64,000 nt of DNA, from contig NZ_LNYK01000033.1 in NCBI RefSeq assembly GCF_001467825.1, forward strand, positions 948-64,947, in the 5' to 3' direction. How positions within the stretch are numbered: position 1 is the stretch's first letter; the number at the start of each line of letters is the position of its first letter. The DNA comes from Legionella londiniensis (GTDB lineage Bacteria > Pseudomonadota > Gammaproteobacteria > Legionellales > Legionellaceae). Positions 46,736 through 56,058 of the stretch are shown here, piece by piece. The notes below the pieces were generated by a model. That model was not told the DNA's origin. It searched no databases and worked only from the letters and a program-made list of their open reading frames with translations. A program made the position numbers and the translations under genes.

Positions 46736-47224
46736 ATGGAAAAAGTTGACTTAACCAAACAGTTTGCTTATCGCCTGCGTGATACGCTCATCGCAGCAGG
46801 ATATAATTCGCAGCGTTCCACTTCAGGGGTGAATATCCATAAACTTGCCGAAATTACCGGTTATTCCCCCCAGATTTGCCGTAAATATCTGCGCGGCCAA
46901 GCCATTCCTGAACCCGGTAAACTGGTGGAAATTGCAGAGAAACTTCATGTTTCGCCAGGGTGGTTATTGTTCGGAGACAGCCACAGCGACCGCTTTGGCT
47001 CGGAAGATGAAATCACCATCAAAAAAAGTTTGTTACATTATATTTTCACCCAGGCTAAAACATTATATAATGCCGCAGCCTCAGACAGTGATGTTTCAGA
47101 TTTTTTACTCGATCTGGCAAACGATGTAAGCCAAATCAATGCCAATGAAGAGCAATCTAAAAAAATTATTGATTTGGCGCTGTCTTCAATCAGGCACTTT
47201 GGTCATTCACAAGGAAGCAGTTAA
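46736..47224 (+). CDS. Helix-turn-helix transcriptional regulator
   Basis: 162 residues. An N-terminal DNA-binding domain (about 10-75) with VNIHKLAEITGYSPQICRKYLRG and PGKLVEIAEKLHVSPGWLLFG, the XRE/Cro layout. The C-terminal half is helical, acidic and unrecognised. Probably the regulator of the two genes downstream, or of its own promoter. Confidence 0.8.
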   Translation: MEKVDLTKQFAYRLRDTLIAAGYNSQRSTSGVNIHKLAEITGYSPQICRKYLRGQAIPEPGKLVEIAEKLHVSPGWLLFGDSHSDRFGSEDEITIKKSLLHYIFTQAKTLYNAAASDSDVSDFLLDLANDVSQINANEEQSKKIIDLALSSIRHFGHSQGSS

Positions 47225-47231
47225 GTAGCAC

Positions 47232-47789
47232 ATGCACAATAATATGGAAATTAAGCCCCACCCTTCTTTTTTAGAGATACTGTTTGCCCATAAAAGCAAA
47301 GTATCCAGCATATTTCGCGATATCATTGGCATTCATGAAATAAACCATATTGCTGTCTCCTGCATTAATGCCAGAAAAGAGCTCATCACTTTTTCTTCTA
47401 CTCCGGCACTGGAATATAATTTATTCAGCAGCAATCTCTGGTGTTTCGATAAGACTTATCAAGCCCACTGGTACGAACGCTGTACGCAATCTTCATGGCA
47501 ATCTTTATATTCTCCTGCCCGATATGATGAACTTTATTATATAAAACAGGGAAGGCATCGCTACCCCCTTGGCATGTCTCTTGCCGCTAAATGGCAAGAT
47601 CAATTCTTTATTTATTCACTGGCCAGCCGTAAATCTTGCCAGAACACTCATGACCTTTTTTCTCAAGAATACGAAAGCTTTTATAAAATCGGCCAGTATT
47701 GCTCAAGTTCCCTGATACCCTTATTCACGCAAATGTTTAATTATTGTGAAGCACATCCGCTCCAACTCCAACCTATAGGCATGTTATGA
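47232..47789 (+). CDS. Unrecognised protein between HTH regulator and transporter
   Basis: 185 residues, soluble, rich in aromatic residues, H and C. It vaguely recalls the sensory N-terminal domain of LuxR-type regulators (KVSSIFRDIIGIHEINHIAVSCIN) but has no DNA-binding domain. It starts 7 bases after the HTH gene and overlaps the transporter start (ATGA), so the three genes are one operon. A ligand-sensing partner of the HTH protein is possible but unproven. Confidence 0.65.
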   Translation: MHNNMEIKPHPSFLEILFAHKSKVSSIFRDIIGIHEINHIAVSCINARKELITFSSTPALEYNLFSSNLWCFDKTYQAHWYERCTQSSWQSLYSPARYDELYYIKQGRHRYPLGMSLAAKWQDQFFIYSLASRKSCQNTHDLFSQEYESFYKIGQYCSSSLIPLFTQMFNYCEAHPLQLQPIGML

Positions 47790-49114
47790 GGCATCAAAAC
47801 AAAGTTATTCTTGGAGGCTTCATGGGCAATTTGGTTGAAGCTTATGATGTCTCTATTTGCTATTTTCTATCCAGTGAGTTATCCCGGGTGCTTGTTGGAG
47901 AACATCAAGGCAGGCCCACGATTGTTCTGACTCTAATTTTCCTGGCTTATCTTGCAAAGCCTATAGGCGCCTTCATTCTGGGCCTGCTTTCTGACTTATA
48001 CGGCCGTAAAAATATTCTGACCCTTTCTATTTTAATTATGGGTTTATCCACTGCATGTATTGGCTTGGTGCCCGGATATAGAGAAATTGGCCTGTACTCC
48101 GTTGCCCTGCTTTTAAGCCTGCGTATCATTCAAAGCATGGCACTGGGGTCGGAATTTTTAAATTCCGCTTCTTTTTTGGTAGAAAGCGGCGATGATAAGC
48201 AAAAAGGATTCAGGGGCTGCTGGTCTTCTGTTGGGGTAAAAGCAGGATATCTTGTTGCTTGTCTGGTTACTGAATTATCCAGGGAATATTTAACGGACTT
48301 TGGGGGAGAGTGGTTTTGGCGCATTCCATTTATCCTGGCTTTGCTGACAACCGGTATTGGTGTTTATATTCGTTACAACATGCCTGAAAGCCTGGCTTAT
48401 ATTATCTACTACGCTGAACGCGAAAAACCAACCACACGCACGATTTACCAACAATCGATGCAATTTGTAAAGCGATATCCTTTTTTATTTAACTATGCTT
48501 TTTTTGCAAGCTTTCTCTCAGTGGCAACAGGGTTTTTCTTCTATCTTTATATCCCTTTGCACGCAGCCCAGTACTCAAAACTTTCAAGGGAATTTATCAT
48601 TACATCCACCACCATTTCTCTGGCATTTGTCACCTTACTTATCCCTGTTTTTGGTTGGATTTCAGATAAAAATGACCGTTTGAAAATGCTGACCTTCGCA
48701 AGTTCCGGTCTTTTTATTCTCGCATACCCGTTCATGCATACTATCAACTTTGGCGGGGAGAGCCAGTTTTTGCTGCTTCAACTGCTGATCTCCATTCCCT
48801 GCGCCTGCTATTACAGCGTATCATCGGTATTGCTTACGGAATTGTTCCCCCTCCAAATTCGCTGCACAGCGCTTTCTATTGTTTTCTCCGTTGCCGCAAG
48901 CCTAGCGGCCGGCGTGCCGCCTCTATTGGCCGATTACCTGGCTCGAGCCACCAAGCTTCCGAATTCCCCAAGCCTGATGATGATGGCCTTCTCAGCCATT
49001 GTTTTAATCAATATCAATTTGCTGCATAAATACTACCGCAACGGGAAAAACCAGTATGCAGTTTCTATGGCAAGCAAGGAAAGGGCTGTATTTACGATCC
49101 AGTATCAACGGTAA
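47786..49114 (+). CDS. MFS transporter, metabolite:H+ symporter type
   Basis: 442 residues with about 12 membrane segments and the MFS loop motif GLLSDLYGRKN between segments 2 and 3, repeated as GWISDKNDR in the second half. N-terminus GGFMGNLVEAYDVSICYFL and the SFLVESG region resemble the MHS/ProP branch, which carries organic acids or osmolytes. Substrate unknown. Confidence 0.85.
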   Translation: MRHQNKVILGGFMGNLVEAYDVSICYFLSSELSRVLVGEHQGRPTIVLTLIFLAYLAKPIGAFILGLLSDLYGRKNILTLSILIMGLSTACIGLVPGYREIGLYSVALLLSLRIIQSMALGSEFLNSASFLVESGDDKQKGFRGCWSSVGVKAGYLVACLVTELSREYLTDFGGEWFWRIPFILALLTTGIGVYIRYNMPESLAYIIYYAEREKPTTRTIYQQSMQFVKRYPFLFNYAFFASFLSVATGFFFYLYIPLHAAQYSKLSREFIITSTTISLAFVTLLIPVFGWISDKNDRLKMLTFASSGLFILAYPFMHTINFGGESQFLLLQLLISIPCACYYSVSSVLLTELFPLQIRCTALSIVFSVAASLAAGVPPLLADYLARATKLPNSPSLMMMAFSAIVLININLLHKYYRNGKNQYAVSMASKERAVFTIQYQR

Positions 49115-49149
49115 CGGCTTTGCGAAGAATGCCCAGGATTTTTGCCAAT

Positions 49150-50982
49150 TTAATGAAAGCGATTCATTTGTGCCAGCGCATTCTTGTACAACCTGCTTTC
49201 AAGCTCAACCTTATTCTGCAAATTATCTTTCAAATCATAGAGACTATAAAGCCCCCATCGATTGATAATCACAAGGGAATTTTGCAGAGGTAAAAACAGC
49301 GCCAATTTCCCATAACTTGCCATCAAGATGACTTCTCTTAATGCTGAATTCATTAGGGAAAATCCAAGCGCATAATCAGATGTGGCATTTTTAACGCCTA
49401 AAACCTCCGCCAATAAGGTAGGCACAATATCATAGTGGCTGGTTATATGGGTTATTTCGCACGCCATTTGCTGCCTTGGCCAATGCACCAGCAGGGGTAC
49501 ACGGGTTTGCGCTGGGGTAAAATTGCTGTTATGGCCCCAATAGCCCTTACCATTGTCGTTAAATTCTTCCCCGTGATCTGATGTGATGATGATGAATGTG
49601 TTCGCGAATGCATCTTTCATTTGCAGGTCTTCCAGCACATCACCAACCAGGCTATCCACAAAAAACAGGGCGTTTTGATACTGGTTGCGGTACAAATACT
49701 GATTGTCAGGGCGATGTAAATTTAAGTGGTTGACTTTTTGCGCGGGCTGGAAGGGGGCGCGAATTTCATTTTCAGGGTATTGATAGGCATGGGCACTATC
49801 ATAAAATACGAATGCGAAGAATGGTTTTTTTGCCTTGACAGCACTTGTGGTGAACTCTTTGACTTTTTGCGTGACAGCCTTGTCGCGAGCCACACTGTCT
49901 ATGCCTTCAGTAGCCGGATTAAATTCGGGTACATTGACAAACACCGTGCGATGAAACGGCGGCGATAAAGCTGAGGCGCTTGGGAAAATGCCTATCTTAT
50001 AGCCTTGTTGCTTCAGCACATCAAAGAGCACAGGTCCCTTCCCCGCCCGATAAAATGCATCAAAATCCGCAGGATTAACACTATAAAATAAGCTGAATAT
50101 GCCGGATCGGGTACAGTTGCCGCCGCTATAATGTGCTTTAAAGTTGCAAAACTGCCTGGCATGGGCAAAAATCCTGGGTGTTATCGCTGAGGTCAGGCTG
50201 TCAAAACGCCAGGCATCAATGGCAATTACCAGAATATTCGGCTTATTGCGTATCTTTTTGATTTTCAGCGGATTAAGCGGATAATGTAACTTGCTGTTGT
50301 TGCTATAAAAACCTTGTTGCCGGACGGGGGGAACAAGATGGTGCCTTGCCAGGAATCGTTTGGCTGTCAGGCCCCAAAACCCGGGAATCAGTTCGGTGGG
50401 TTTGAGAAACTGTGGTTTATAAGCCGCATCCGCGAAAGCATAGATCCCTTGACTAGCCAAAAATAGAAATATGAGCGCGTATTGACCTGCCCGCAAGAAG
50501 CGAAGTATGCCAAGACGGCAATTTTTGCTGAGTTTACTCAAAATAAACTGCAAAAACAGCAGGCTGCCCAACACAAATCCAAGACTGAAATATTCGCTTC
50601 CCGTCAGATCAAAAATCTCAGCTCGGGCGGGGCTTAAAATCATGGCAAGAATTGGCGCATTGATATGCGTTTGAAACTGCGAATAACAAAACAAATCAAC
50701 ACACAAAAAAAACTGACCAAATGAGGCAATTAAAGGAGAAACCATAATAGGCTTTAGCCATTTATAGCTTAAAAAATAAACTAAAGCAGGCAATACAAAC
50801 AAAAAAAGAAAGCAACTCAACCCCGCATGAACGAGAGACAAAACAATAAAGTATGCCCATGAGGCCAAGGAGAATGCTGCCGGGTTTAAAGCACCATACA
50901 ATAAAAATATAATAAAAAATAAAGGGAAATTCAGAAGGCAAAAGAAGCGCAGCCGGTCGAACGGCGATGGAATGTCTGTCAT
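49150..50982 (-). CDS. PbgA/YejM-like membrane sulfatase-fold protein
   Basis: 610 residues: five N-terminal membrane segments (about 10-195; DUF3413-like, with AILAMILSPARAEIF) and a periplasmic alkaline-phosphatase/sulfatase-fold domain (about 245-600) with IAIDAWRFDS and TSDHGEEF metal-site motifs. PbgA/YejM in enteric bacteria controls LPS levels via LapB-FtsH. Assignment is by architecture; an active phosphoethanolamine or sulfate enzyme is not excluded. Confidence 0.82.
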   Translation of the reverse strand: MTDIPSPFDRLRFFCLLNFPLFFIIFLLYGALNPAAFSLASWAYFIVLSLVHAGLSCFLFLFVLPALVYFLSYKWLKPIMVSPLIASFGQFFLCVDLFCYSQFQTHINAPILAMILSPARAEIFDLTGSEYFSLGFVLGSLLFLQFILSKLSKNCRLGILRFLRAGQYALIFLFLASQGIYAFADAAYKPQFLKPTELIPGFWGLTAKRFLARHHLVPPVRQQGFYSNNSKLHYPLNPLKIKKIRNKPNILVIAIDAWRFDSLTSAITPRIFAHARQFCNFKAHYSGGNCTRSGIFSLFYSVNPADFDAFYRAGKGPVLFDVLKQQGYKIGIFPSASALSPPFHRTVFVNVPEFNPATEGIDSVARDKAVTQKVKEFTTSAVKAKKPFFAFVFYDSAHAYQYPENEIRAPFQPAQKVNHLNLHRPDNQYLYRNQYQNALFFVDSLVGDVLEDLQMKDAFANTFIIITSDHGEEFNDNGKGYWGHNSNFTPAQTRVPLLVHWPRQQMACEITHITSHYDIVPTLLAEVLGVKNATSDYALGFSLMNSALREVILMASYGKLALFLPLQNSLVIINRWGLYSLYDLKDNLQNKVELESRLYKNALAQMNRFH

Positions 50983-51056
50983 GGGTTTTGTCTCGGGGCT
51001 ACTGTAGTGAGATGCGGTTTTTCAGCAGAGGCATCGGCACCATCTCTTCTTTATAT

Positions 51057-51416
51057 TTATATCTTTGTGCTGAACTCAGATATCTGGTGAAGATTCTCGC
51101 TGATCTTCTCCTTGAAGGATTGCAAATCTTCTTGAGTCATTTGCAAAAACCGCTCTTGCGATAAGTCCTCTGGTATCTTCATATTCATTAATGCGTCCAA
51201 TTTGCCTATGGTTTCATCGGCTTGAGCCATCAGCAGCGCTAGCTCTGATTTTTTAGCGGCGGAATCAGCCGTCGAAAACTTGTCGAGCAACAAACGCCTG
51301 GCTTCGATTTCAGCCTTTAAACCAGTAAATTTTTGCAGCATACGAAACAGCGTTTCCCGGGTGTCCTTATCTACCATTTCAATAAAAAGAACACTGCTGT
51401 CTTGTTCCTCAGCCAT
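51057..51416 (-). CDS. Small acidic helical protein of unknown function
   Basis: 119 residues from the ATG at 51416 (AGGA 7 bases upstream); the frame is open to 51491 but that would leave only 10 bases to the divergent gene. Almost all helical with heptad-like patterns (ETLFRMLQKFTGLKAEIEARR). I do not recognise the family. Confidence 0.6.
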   Translation of the reverse strand: MAEEQDSSVLFIEMVDKDTRETLFRMLQKFTGLKAEIEARRLLLDKFSTADSAAKKSELALLMAQADETIGKLDALMNMKIPEDLSQERFLQMTQEDLQSFKEKISENLHQISEFSTKI

Positions 51417-51501
51417 ATATTCATCCTCATCTATATCAGACAGATTCACCCAATGACTCATTGGTGATATCATCGGCGTTTTTTTATACACTCTCTTTAC
51501 T

Positions 51502-52131
51502 ATGATACTACATTATTTGTTCATTATGGGAATTTGTGTTGAAGCGATCACCGGCGCTATTGCCGCCGGCCGTAAAAAAATGGATTTTTTTGGGGTCATG
51601 CTGATAGCCAGCATCACGGCCCTTGGCGGCGGAACCGTTCGCGACGTATTGTTTAATACCCATCCATTAACCTGGGTCGCGCATCCGCAATATTTACTGT
51701 ATACATCAGCCACAGCATTACTGACTATCTTTATCGCTCATTCTTTGGTGCGGGTTATGAAACTTTTTTTGGTTCTTGATGCGCTGGGGCTTTCGGCATT
51801 TGTCATCATAGGTACGCAAAAATTGCTGAATCACGGCATGAGCCCAAGTGTTGCCATTTTCGGCGGGATGATAACCGGCATCTGCGGCGGTATGCTGCGA
51901 GACATTTTATGTAATGATATCCCCCTTGTGCTCAGAAAGGAATTATACGCCGTAATCGCCCTGGCTGGCGCCGTTTTATTTATTATCCTTGGGTACTTTG
52001 ATGTGCCTAAAAACATCAGTGTAGTGGTGACATTAGTTGCAATTTTTACGGTAAGGCTGCTTGCGATTTTCTTTCATATTGAAATGCCAAAGTTTGATTA
52101 TGCCCACAGCTTGCAAAAGCGCCGCCGCTAA
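51502..52131 (+). CDS. TRIC-type cation channel (UPF0126 family)
   Basis: 209 residues, seven membrane segments in two homologous halves, each with a glycine-rich kink motif: ALGGGTVRD in the first and GICGGMLRDIL in the second. Prokaryotic homologues of trimeric intracellular cation channels (YadS/YicG). A start at 51526 is an alternative. Confidence 0.88.
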   Translation: MILHYLFIMGICVEAITGAIAAGRKKMDFFGVMLIASITALGGGTVRDVLFNTHPLTWVAHPQYLLYTSATALLTIFIAHSLVRVMKLFLVLDALGLSAFVIIGTQKLLNHGMSPSVAIFGGMITGICGGMLRDILCNDIPLVLRKELYAVIALAGAVLFIILGYFDVPKNISVVVTLVAIFTVRLLAIFFHIEMPKFDYAHSLQKRRR

Positions 52132-52189
52132 GCCTGGCACCTGCCGGAGCAACAGGGATATGTTGCTCCCCTTATGCTTCCAGGAAAAC

Positions 52190-52756
52190 TCAGTAAAATT
52201 GTGTATGATGGCCGTGGTTATGCGAAGGCGCATAATAATCTTGAGGATAACTATGGATCTCCACCCGTACAGGCTCCTCGGTCCGGATCAGTTTTTGAGC
52301 CACTGGCACTACAAAACGTGTGATAAGCGCAATGCCTTCCCTAATCGCATCGCCTATGGCGCTTGCAGCAAAATAAATGCCCGTTAAAAGCCCCTTAAAA
52401 GCTTCTTTCAGGTGATGGCCGCTTTGTCTAAAATCCAATAAGGGCAGGTTAAAAAGGCATAAGGCAGTTTCTTTTACCACATCAAAAGCCGTTTTTAAGA
52501 GTTCAACCACGCAAAGCAGCGGCATGACAAAAGGCGCGCGAACCTGCGCTCTTAAATCAGCAACTGAACGGTAGGGGGTAAAAAAGCCATGCCTTGAGAC
52601 CTGATACAGTTCCTTTTTTTCTTCATCCCATCGTTGTTCTTGCCATTCGGAAAAAGAGGTTTGCAGCACAGATGCAGCATCGTACTGTTGTCTTTTCTGT
52701 TCCTCTAAGGTTTGCAGAAAATCAGCGAACGTTTGCTTTATCACTTCAAATGACAT
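52190..52756 (-). CDS. Unknown protein, paralogue A of a tandem pair
   Basis: 188 residues, family not recognised. N-terminal 55 residues hydrophilic; core (about 57-155) with HGFFTPYRS, AQVRAPFVMP and two amphipathic or membrane-associated helices; C-terminal tail rich in H and Y. The core is about half identical, by my hand alignment, to the protein encoded at 52923-53513. Cellular role unknown. Confidence 0.65.
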   Translation of the reverse strand: MSFEVIKQTFADFLQTLEEQKRQQYDAASVLQTSFSEWQEQRWDEEKKELYQVSRHGFFTPYRSVADLRAQVRAPFVMPLLCVVELLKTAFDVVKETALCLFNLPLLDFRQSGHHLKEAFKGLLTGIYFAASAIGDAIREGIALITRFVVPVAQKLIRTEEPVRVEIHSYPQDYYAPSHNHGHHTQFY

Positions 52757-52922
52757 TTTTTAAGCTCCCCAAAATCTCTGTATAGGATAAGTCATTTTTT
52801 CCTCTACAAAGCCAAAAAAAGCATTATAGGGAATTCTTTAGAGAAAAAACAGAAAGAAAAATTTTCAAGAAGCGCCAACCAGGAACAATGCAGTTCCCGG
52901 TTAAGCTAAGATGCTGCAATCC

Positions 52923-53513
52923 TCAATTCCCTGCATAATAGGGGTTGAAGGAGAATTGTTGAGAGTCATTGTCCCCATATGACGGCTGATAATCCTGCTG
53001 ATACGGATACTGATAATGGCCATTACCGAAATCATCTTGCCCATCATTCAGCGATTCTTCGCCTTGCTTGCCCTTTACCGCATTGACCACGGCAGCAATA
53101 GGCGTGGTAATCGTTCTGGTCAGCAGGGAAAAAGACTCCCAAAGCGCATCAATCAATGCACTGGCAGCAAAAAAGATCCCGCGAAAAAACCCTATAAATG
53201 CATTTTTAAAATGCTCTCCGCTTTGGTGAAAATCGAGTATAGCCAGGTTTAATACACAAAAAAATGCATCCTTGACGACATGGATCGCTGACGTGATTGC
53301 TTGTATGGCGCAGATCACAGGCATTACTACTGGCGCGCGAAGTTGGGCTTGAAAATCGCGGAAAGACTGGTAAGGGGTAAAAAAGCCATGGTGAAGAACT
53401 CTTATTCGTTTTTCTTCCTTGAAATCCCATTTTTTTGTTTGATGCTCGCGGACACAGGTTTTTCGCACGCCTGCTGCTTCATATAACCTTGCCTTTTCCT
53501 GAAAAAAACTCAT
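52923..53513 (-). CDS. Unknown protein, paralogue B of a tandem pair
   Basis: 196 residues from the ATG at 53513 (GGGAG 8 bases upstream). Shares HGFFTPYQS, AQLRAPVVMP, LDFHQSG and FAASA with paralogue A. The C-terminal 45 residues are a Y-, Q-, D- and N-rich low-complexity tail unlike that of paralogue A. The 166-base gap between the two genes suggests separate promoters. Function unknown. Confidence 0.65.
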   Translation of the reverse strand: MSFFQEKARLYEAAGVRKTCVREHQTKKWDFKEEKRIRVLHHGFFTPYQSFRDFQAQLRAPVVMPVICAIQAITSAIHVVKDAFFCVLNLAILDFHQSGEHFKNAFIGFFRGIFFAASALIDALWESFSLLTRTITTPIAAVVNAVKGKQGEESLNDGQDDFGNGHYQYPYQQDYQPSYGDNDSQQFSFNPYYAGN

Positions 53514-53700
53514 GGTGATTGCTCCCAAATTAAGAAACTATAATTAATAATTACCGGTATGGCAGAAAAGGCTAGAATGATACATTTTTATATCATTTTG
53601 TGCAACATTTGCCGTTAAAGCAAACTGATTGCATAAGTCCTGTTTCCCAAGCTAAGCTAGAAGGGGATGTCAATCATTGGCCTATATAAGGAAAACTAAC

Positions 53701-54264
53701 ATGACAAGCACTGAAGGAAATATGCAAACCCTATCCCCTAAACTGCAACGAAATTGGGGCTGGCTGCTGTTTCTTGGCATTATTTTTATTCTTTTAGGCA
53801 GCATTGGTTTGGGGATGCTTGTGGGATTGACGCTGGTCAGCGTTCTTTTTTTAGGCATTCTCTTAATTATCGGCGGTGCTGCCCAGGTGATAGATGCGCT
53901 GAGGAGCAAGCACTGGAAAGGTGCGCTCTGGCATCTTTTGGTTGCCCTGCTATACATCGCAGGCGGTATCATTATTTTCTACGACCCGATTCTCGCCTCT
54001 GCGGCACTCACTGCCTTGCTGGCTTCTGTTTTAATCATCATCGGCGCCTTGCGTTTTTTCATGGCGCTCTCCTTGCGGGGCAGCAAAGGCTGGGGCTGGC
54101 TTATGTTTGCCGGCCTGATTGCTATTCTTTTAGGGATTTTAATATTGGCGCAGTGGCCGTGGAGCGGACTTTGGGTCATCGGTTTATTCCTTGCCATTGA
54201 CTTGATTGTCAGCGGCTGGACTTATATTTTTATAGCGGTTGCCTTGCGCAACATGTCGGCATAA
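53701..54264 (+). CDS. HdeD-like DUF308 membrane protein
   Basis: 187 residues from the ATG at 53701 (AAGGA 8 bases upstream). Six membrane segments in three hairpins with repeated glycine motifs (LGIIFILLGSIGLG, GILLIIGGAAQ, LIIIGALRF), the HdeD pattern linked to acid resistance. Divergent from the paralogue pair. Confidence 0.85.
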   Translation: MTSTEGNMQTLSPKLQRNWGWLLFLGIIFILLGSIGLGMLVGLTLVSVLFLGILLIIGGAAQVIDALRSKHWKGALWHLLVALLYIAGGIIIFYDPILASAALTALLASVLIIIGALRFFMALSLRGSKGWGWLMFAGLIAILLGILILAQWPWSGLWVIGLFLAIDLIVSGWTYIFIAVALRNMSA

Positions 54265-54330
54265 GCAAACGCAAGAGGCATTAACGTATTAGACTGCTTT
54301 ACAAGGCACAAGCCTTTTGCCGCATTATGA

Positions 54331-54358
54331 AAAAAAACCTTCCGCGACTTGCGGAAGG
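54331..54358 (-). terminator. ppa intrinsic terminator
   Basis: CCTTCCGC (54338-54345) pairs with GCGGAAGG (54351-54358) around a 5-base loop, with an A7 run on the plus strand, i.e. U7 for the minus transcript. It lies 8 bases after the ppa stop. Confidence 0.9.
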
Positions 54359-54365
54359 ATGCAGT

Positions 54366-54899
54366 TTATTGCATTTTTTTCCAGCGCCTGACACTGCTTA
54401 TGATTTCCTCCTGGGCTGCATCAGGACCTTCCCAGCCGTTGATTTTAACCCACTTGCCTTCTTCCAGATCCTTATAATGGGTAAAGAAATGCTCAATGGA
54501 AAGCAGCAGCGAAGCAGGCAAATCCTCGTATGTCTTGACCGATTCGTATAATTTACTTAACTTGGATATGGGGACAGCCATCACTTTGGCATCAATGCCT
54601 GATTCATCAGTCATCTTAAGCATCCCTACCGCACGGCAACGGATCACAGCGCCGCTGATGAGCGGCACTGGGCTGACTACCAGAACATCGACGGGATCGC
54701 CATCTTCAGACAACGTATTTGGAACATAGCCGTAATTGGCTGGATAAAACATGGCGGTAGCCATGAAGCGGTCAACAAATAAAGCGCCGGTTTCTTTATC
54801 GACCTCATATTTAACGGGCTCGCCGCGCATGGGGATTTCAATGATGACGTTAATTTCATTGGGAACGTCACGACCACTGTTTACATCCTTAAGACCCAT
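54366..54899 (-). CDS. ppa: Inorganic pyrophosphatase
   Basis: 177 residues, family I, with the signature DGDPVDVLV and conserved [18 protein letters not shown] and YPANYGYVP motifs. Hydrolyses pyrophosphate in the cytoplasm. Single gene with its own terminator. Confidence 0.96.
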   Translation of the reverse strand: MGLKDVNSGRDVPNEINVIIEIPMRGEPVKYEVDKETGALFVDRFMATAMFYPANYGYVPNTLSEDGDPVDVLVVSPVPLISGAVIRCRAVGMLKMTDESGIDAKVMAVPISKLSKLYESVKTYEDLPASLLLSIEHFFTHYKDLEEGKWVKINGWEGPDAAQEEIISSVRRWKKMQ

Positions 54900-55028
54900 T
54901 GCAATACCTGCTTCAGTTAAAAAGGCAATATTATGCGCAATTTATTGGTAAAAGGCAAAGAGAACATGGGTAGCTTCGAAGCCTATGTAGATGGTTGATC
55001 AACAGACCCAAATTTCCCCCCATCTTTA

Positions 55029-55077
55029 GATGGCCATCAATTAAAATTGATGGCCATCGTATATTCTTTGCTATAAT
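55029..55077 (+). promoter_or_regulatory. Double-palindrome operator over the HIT-folE promoter
   Basis: Two copies of the 10-bp palindrome GATGGCCATC (55029-55038 and 55049-55058) face each other across AATTAAAATT; the whole 30-base block is a near-perfect inverted repeat (14-bp arms). TTGATG (55047-55052) and TATAAT (55072-55077) form a possible promoter with a 19-base spacer, its -35 inside the second palindrome. Centre-to-centre distance is 20 bases, two helical turns. Confidence 0.6.
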
Positions 55078-55108
55078 CCATAACCCATCGAACGAATTCA
55101 GGATGATT

Positions 55109-55450
55109 ATGGACTGCTTATTCTGTAAAATAATTGGGGGGGATATCCCTGCCAAAGTGATTTTTGAAAATTCAGAAATAATGGCTTTTCGTGATATAAA
55201 ACCGCAGGCGCCAACACATGTGCTGGTTGTGCCCAAAAAGCATATTGCCACCATTGCCGATGCCGATACCGGGGATGAGCGATTGCTGGGGCAGATGATT
55301 TTGGCTGCAAAGAAAATCGCCAATGAAGAAGGACTGACGGAGAAAGGGTATCGATTGATATTTAATGTCAACTCGTACGGCGGCCAGGAAATATATCACA
55401 TCCATCTACATCTTTTAGGCGGCAGGCAAATGACCTGGCCTCCTGGCTGA
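55109..55450 (+). CDS. HIT family nucleotide hydrolase (HinT-like)
   Basis: 113 residues from the ATG at 55109 (MDCLFCKIIGGDIPAKV), AGGA upstream. The histidine triad is IYHIHLHLLGG. HinT-type enzymes hydrolyse purine nucleoside phosphoramidates and AMP-lysine. It is followed by folE 9 bases later, an operon. Confidence 0.93.
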   Translation: MDCLFCKIIGGDIPAKVIFENSEIMAFRDIKPQAPTHVLVVPKKHIATIADADTGDERLLGQMILAAKKIANEEGLTEKGYRLIFNVNSYGGQEIYHIHLHLLGGRQMTWPPG

Positions 55451-55459
55451 GGTATTTAA

Positions 55460-55999
55460 ATGCAAGAATTATATAAACAATTGCTAGAACAAATTGGTGA
55501 AAATATTGACCGAGAGGGGCTGAAAGATACGCCCGAACGGGCAGCGAATGCCATACGTTATTTGACCAAAGGGTATCGGGAAGATTTGAATGAAATTATC
55601 AATGATGCGCTCTTTGAATCAGACATGAGCGAAATGGTGATCGTCAAGGATATTGAAATGTATTCCATGTGCGAGCACCATTTGCTGCCTTTTTTAGGCA
55701 AGTGCCACGTTGGCTATTTACCGCACGGAAAGGTGCTTGGTCTTTCGAAAATAGCACGTATCGTTGATTATTTCGCCCGACGCCTGCAAATACAAGAGCG
55801 TCTCACTACTGAAATCGCTAATTGCATTGCCCATATTACCAATGCTCGTGGGGTGGCAGTTGTGATTGAAGCCCGCCATTTATGCATGATGATGCGCGGC
55901 GTTGAAAAGCAAAACTCCATTATGACCACCTCAGTGATGCTTGGTGATATGCGCAACAACCCCAGCAGCCGAATGGAGTTTTTAAACCTGATTCGCTAA
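55460..55999 (+). CDS. folE: GTP cyclohydrolase I
   Basis: 179 residues. Zinc ligands [18 protein letters not shown] and the downstream HLCMMMRGV cysteine, plus the RLQIQERLT motif. Makes dihydroneopterin triphosphate for folate. Ends before a bidirectional terminator. Confidence 0.96.
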   Translation: MQELYKQLLEQIGENIDREGLKDTPERAANAIRYLTKGYREDLNEIINDALFESDMSEMVIVKDIEMYSMCEHHLLPFLGKCHVGYLPHGKVLGLSKIARIVDYFARRLQIQERLTTEIANCIAHITNARGVAVVIEARHLCMMMRGVEKQNSIMTTSVMLGDMRNNPSSRMEFLNLIR

Positions 56000-56014
56000 C
56001 CATGAGGGAGAAAT

Positions 56015-56049
56015 AATACTGCTTTTTATTTGTGCAAAAAAGCAGTATT
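56015..56049. terminator. Bidirectional terminator between folE and pnp
   Basis: AATACTGCTTTTT (56015-56027) pairs perfectly with AAAAAGCAGTATT (56037-56049), 13 bp with a 9-base loop. It separates convergent folE and pnp; U-rich ends on both strands come from the stem. Confidence 0.75.
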
Positions 56050-56058
56050 ACCAAAACC

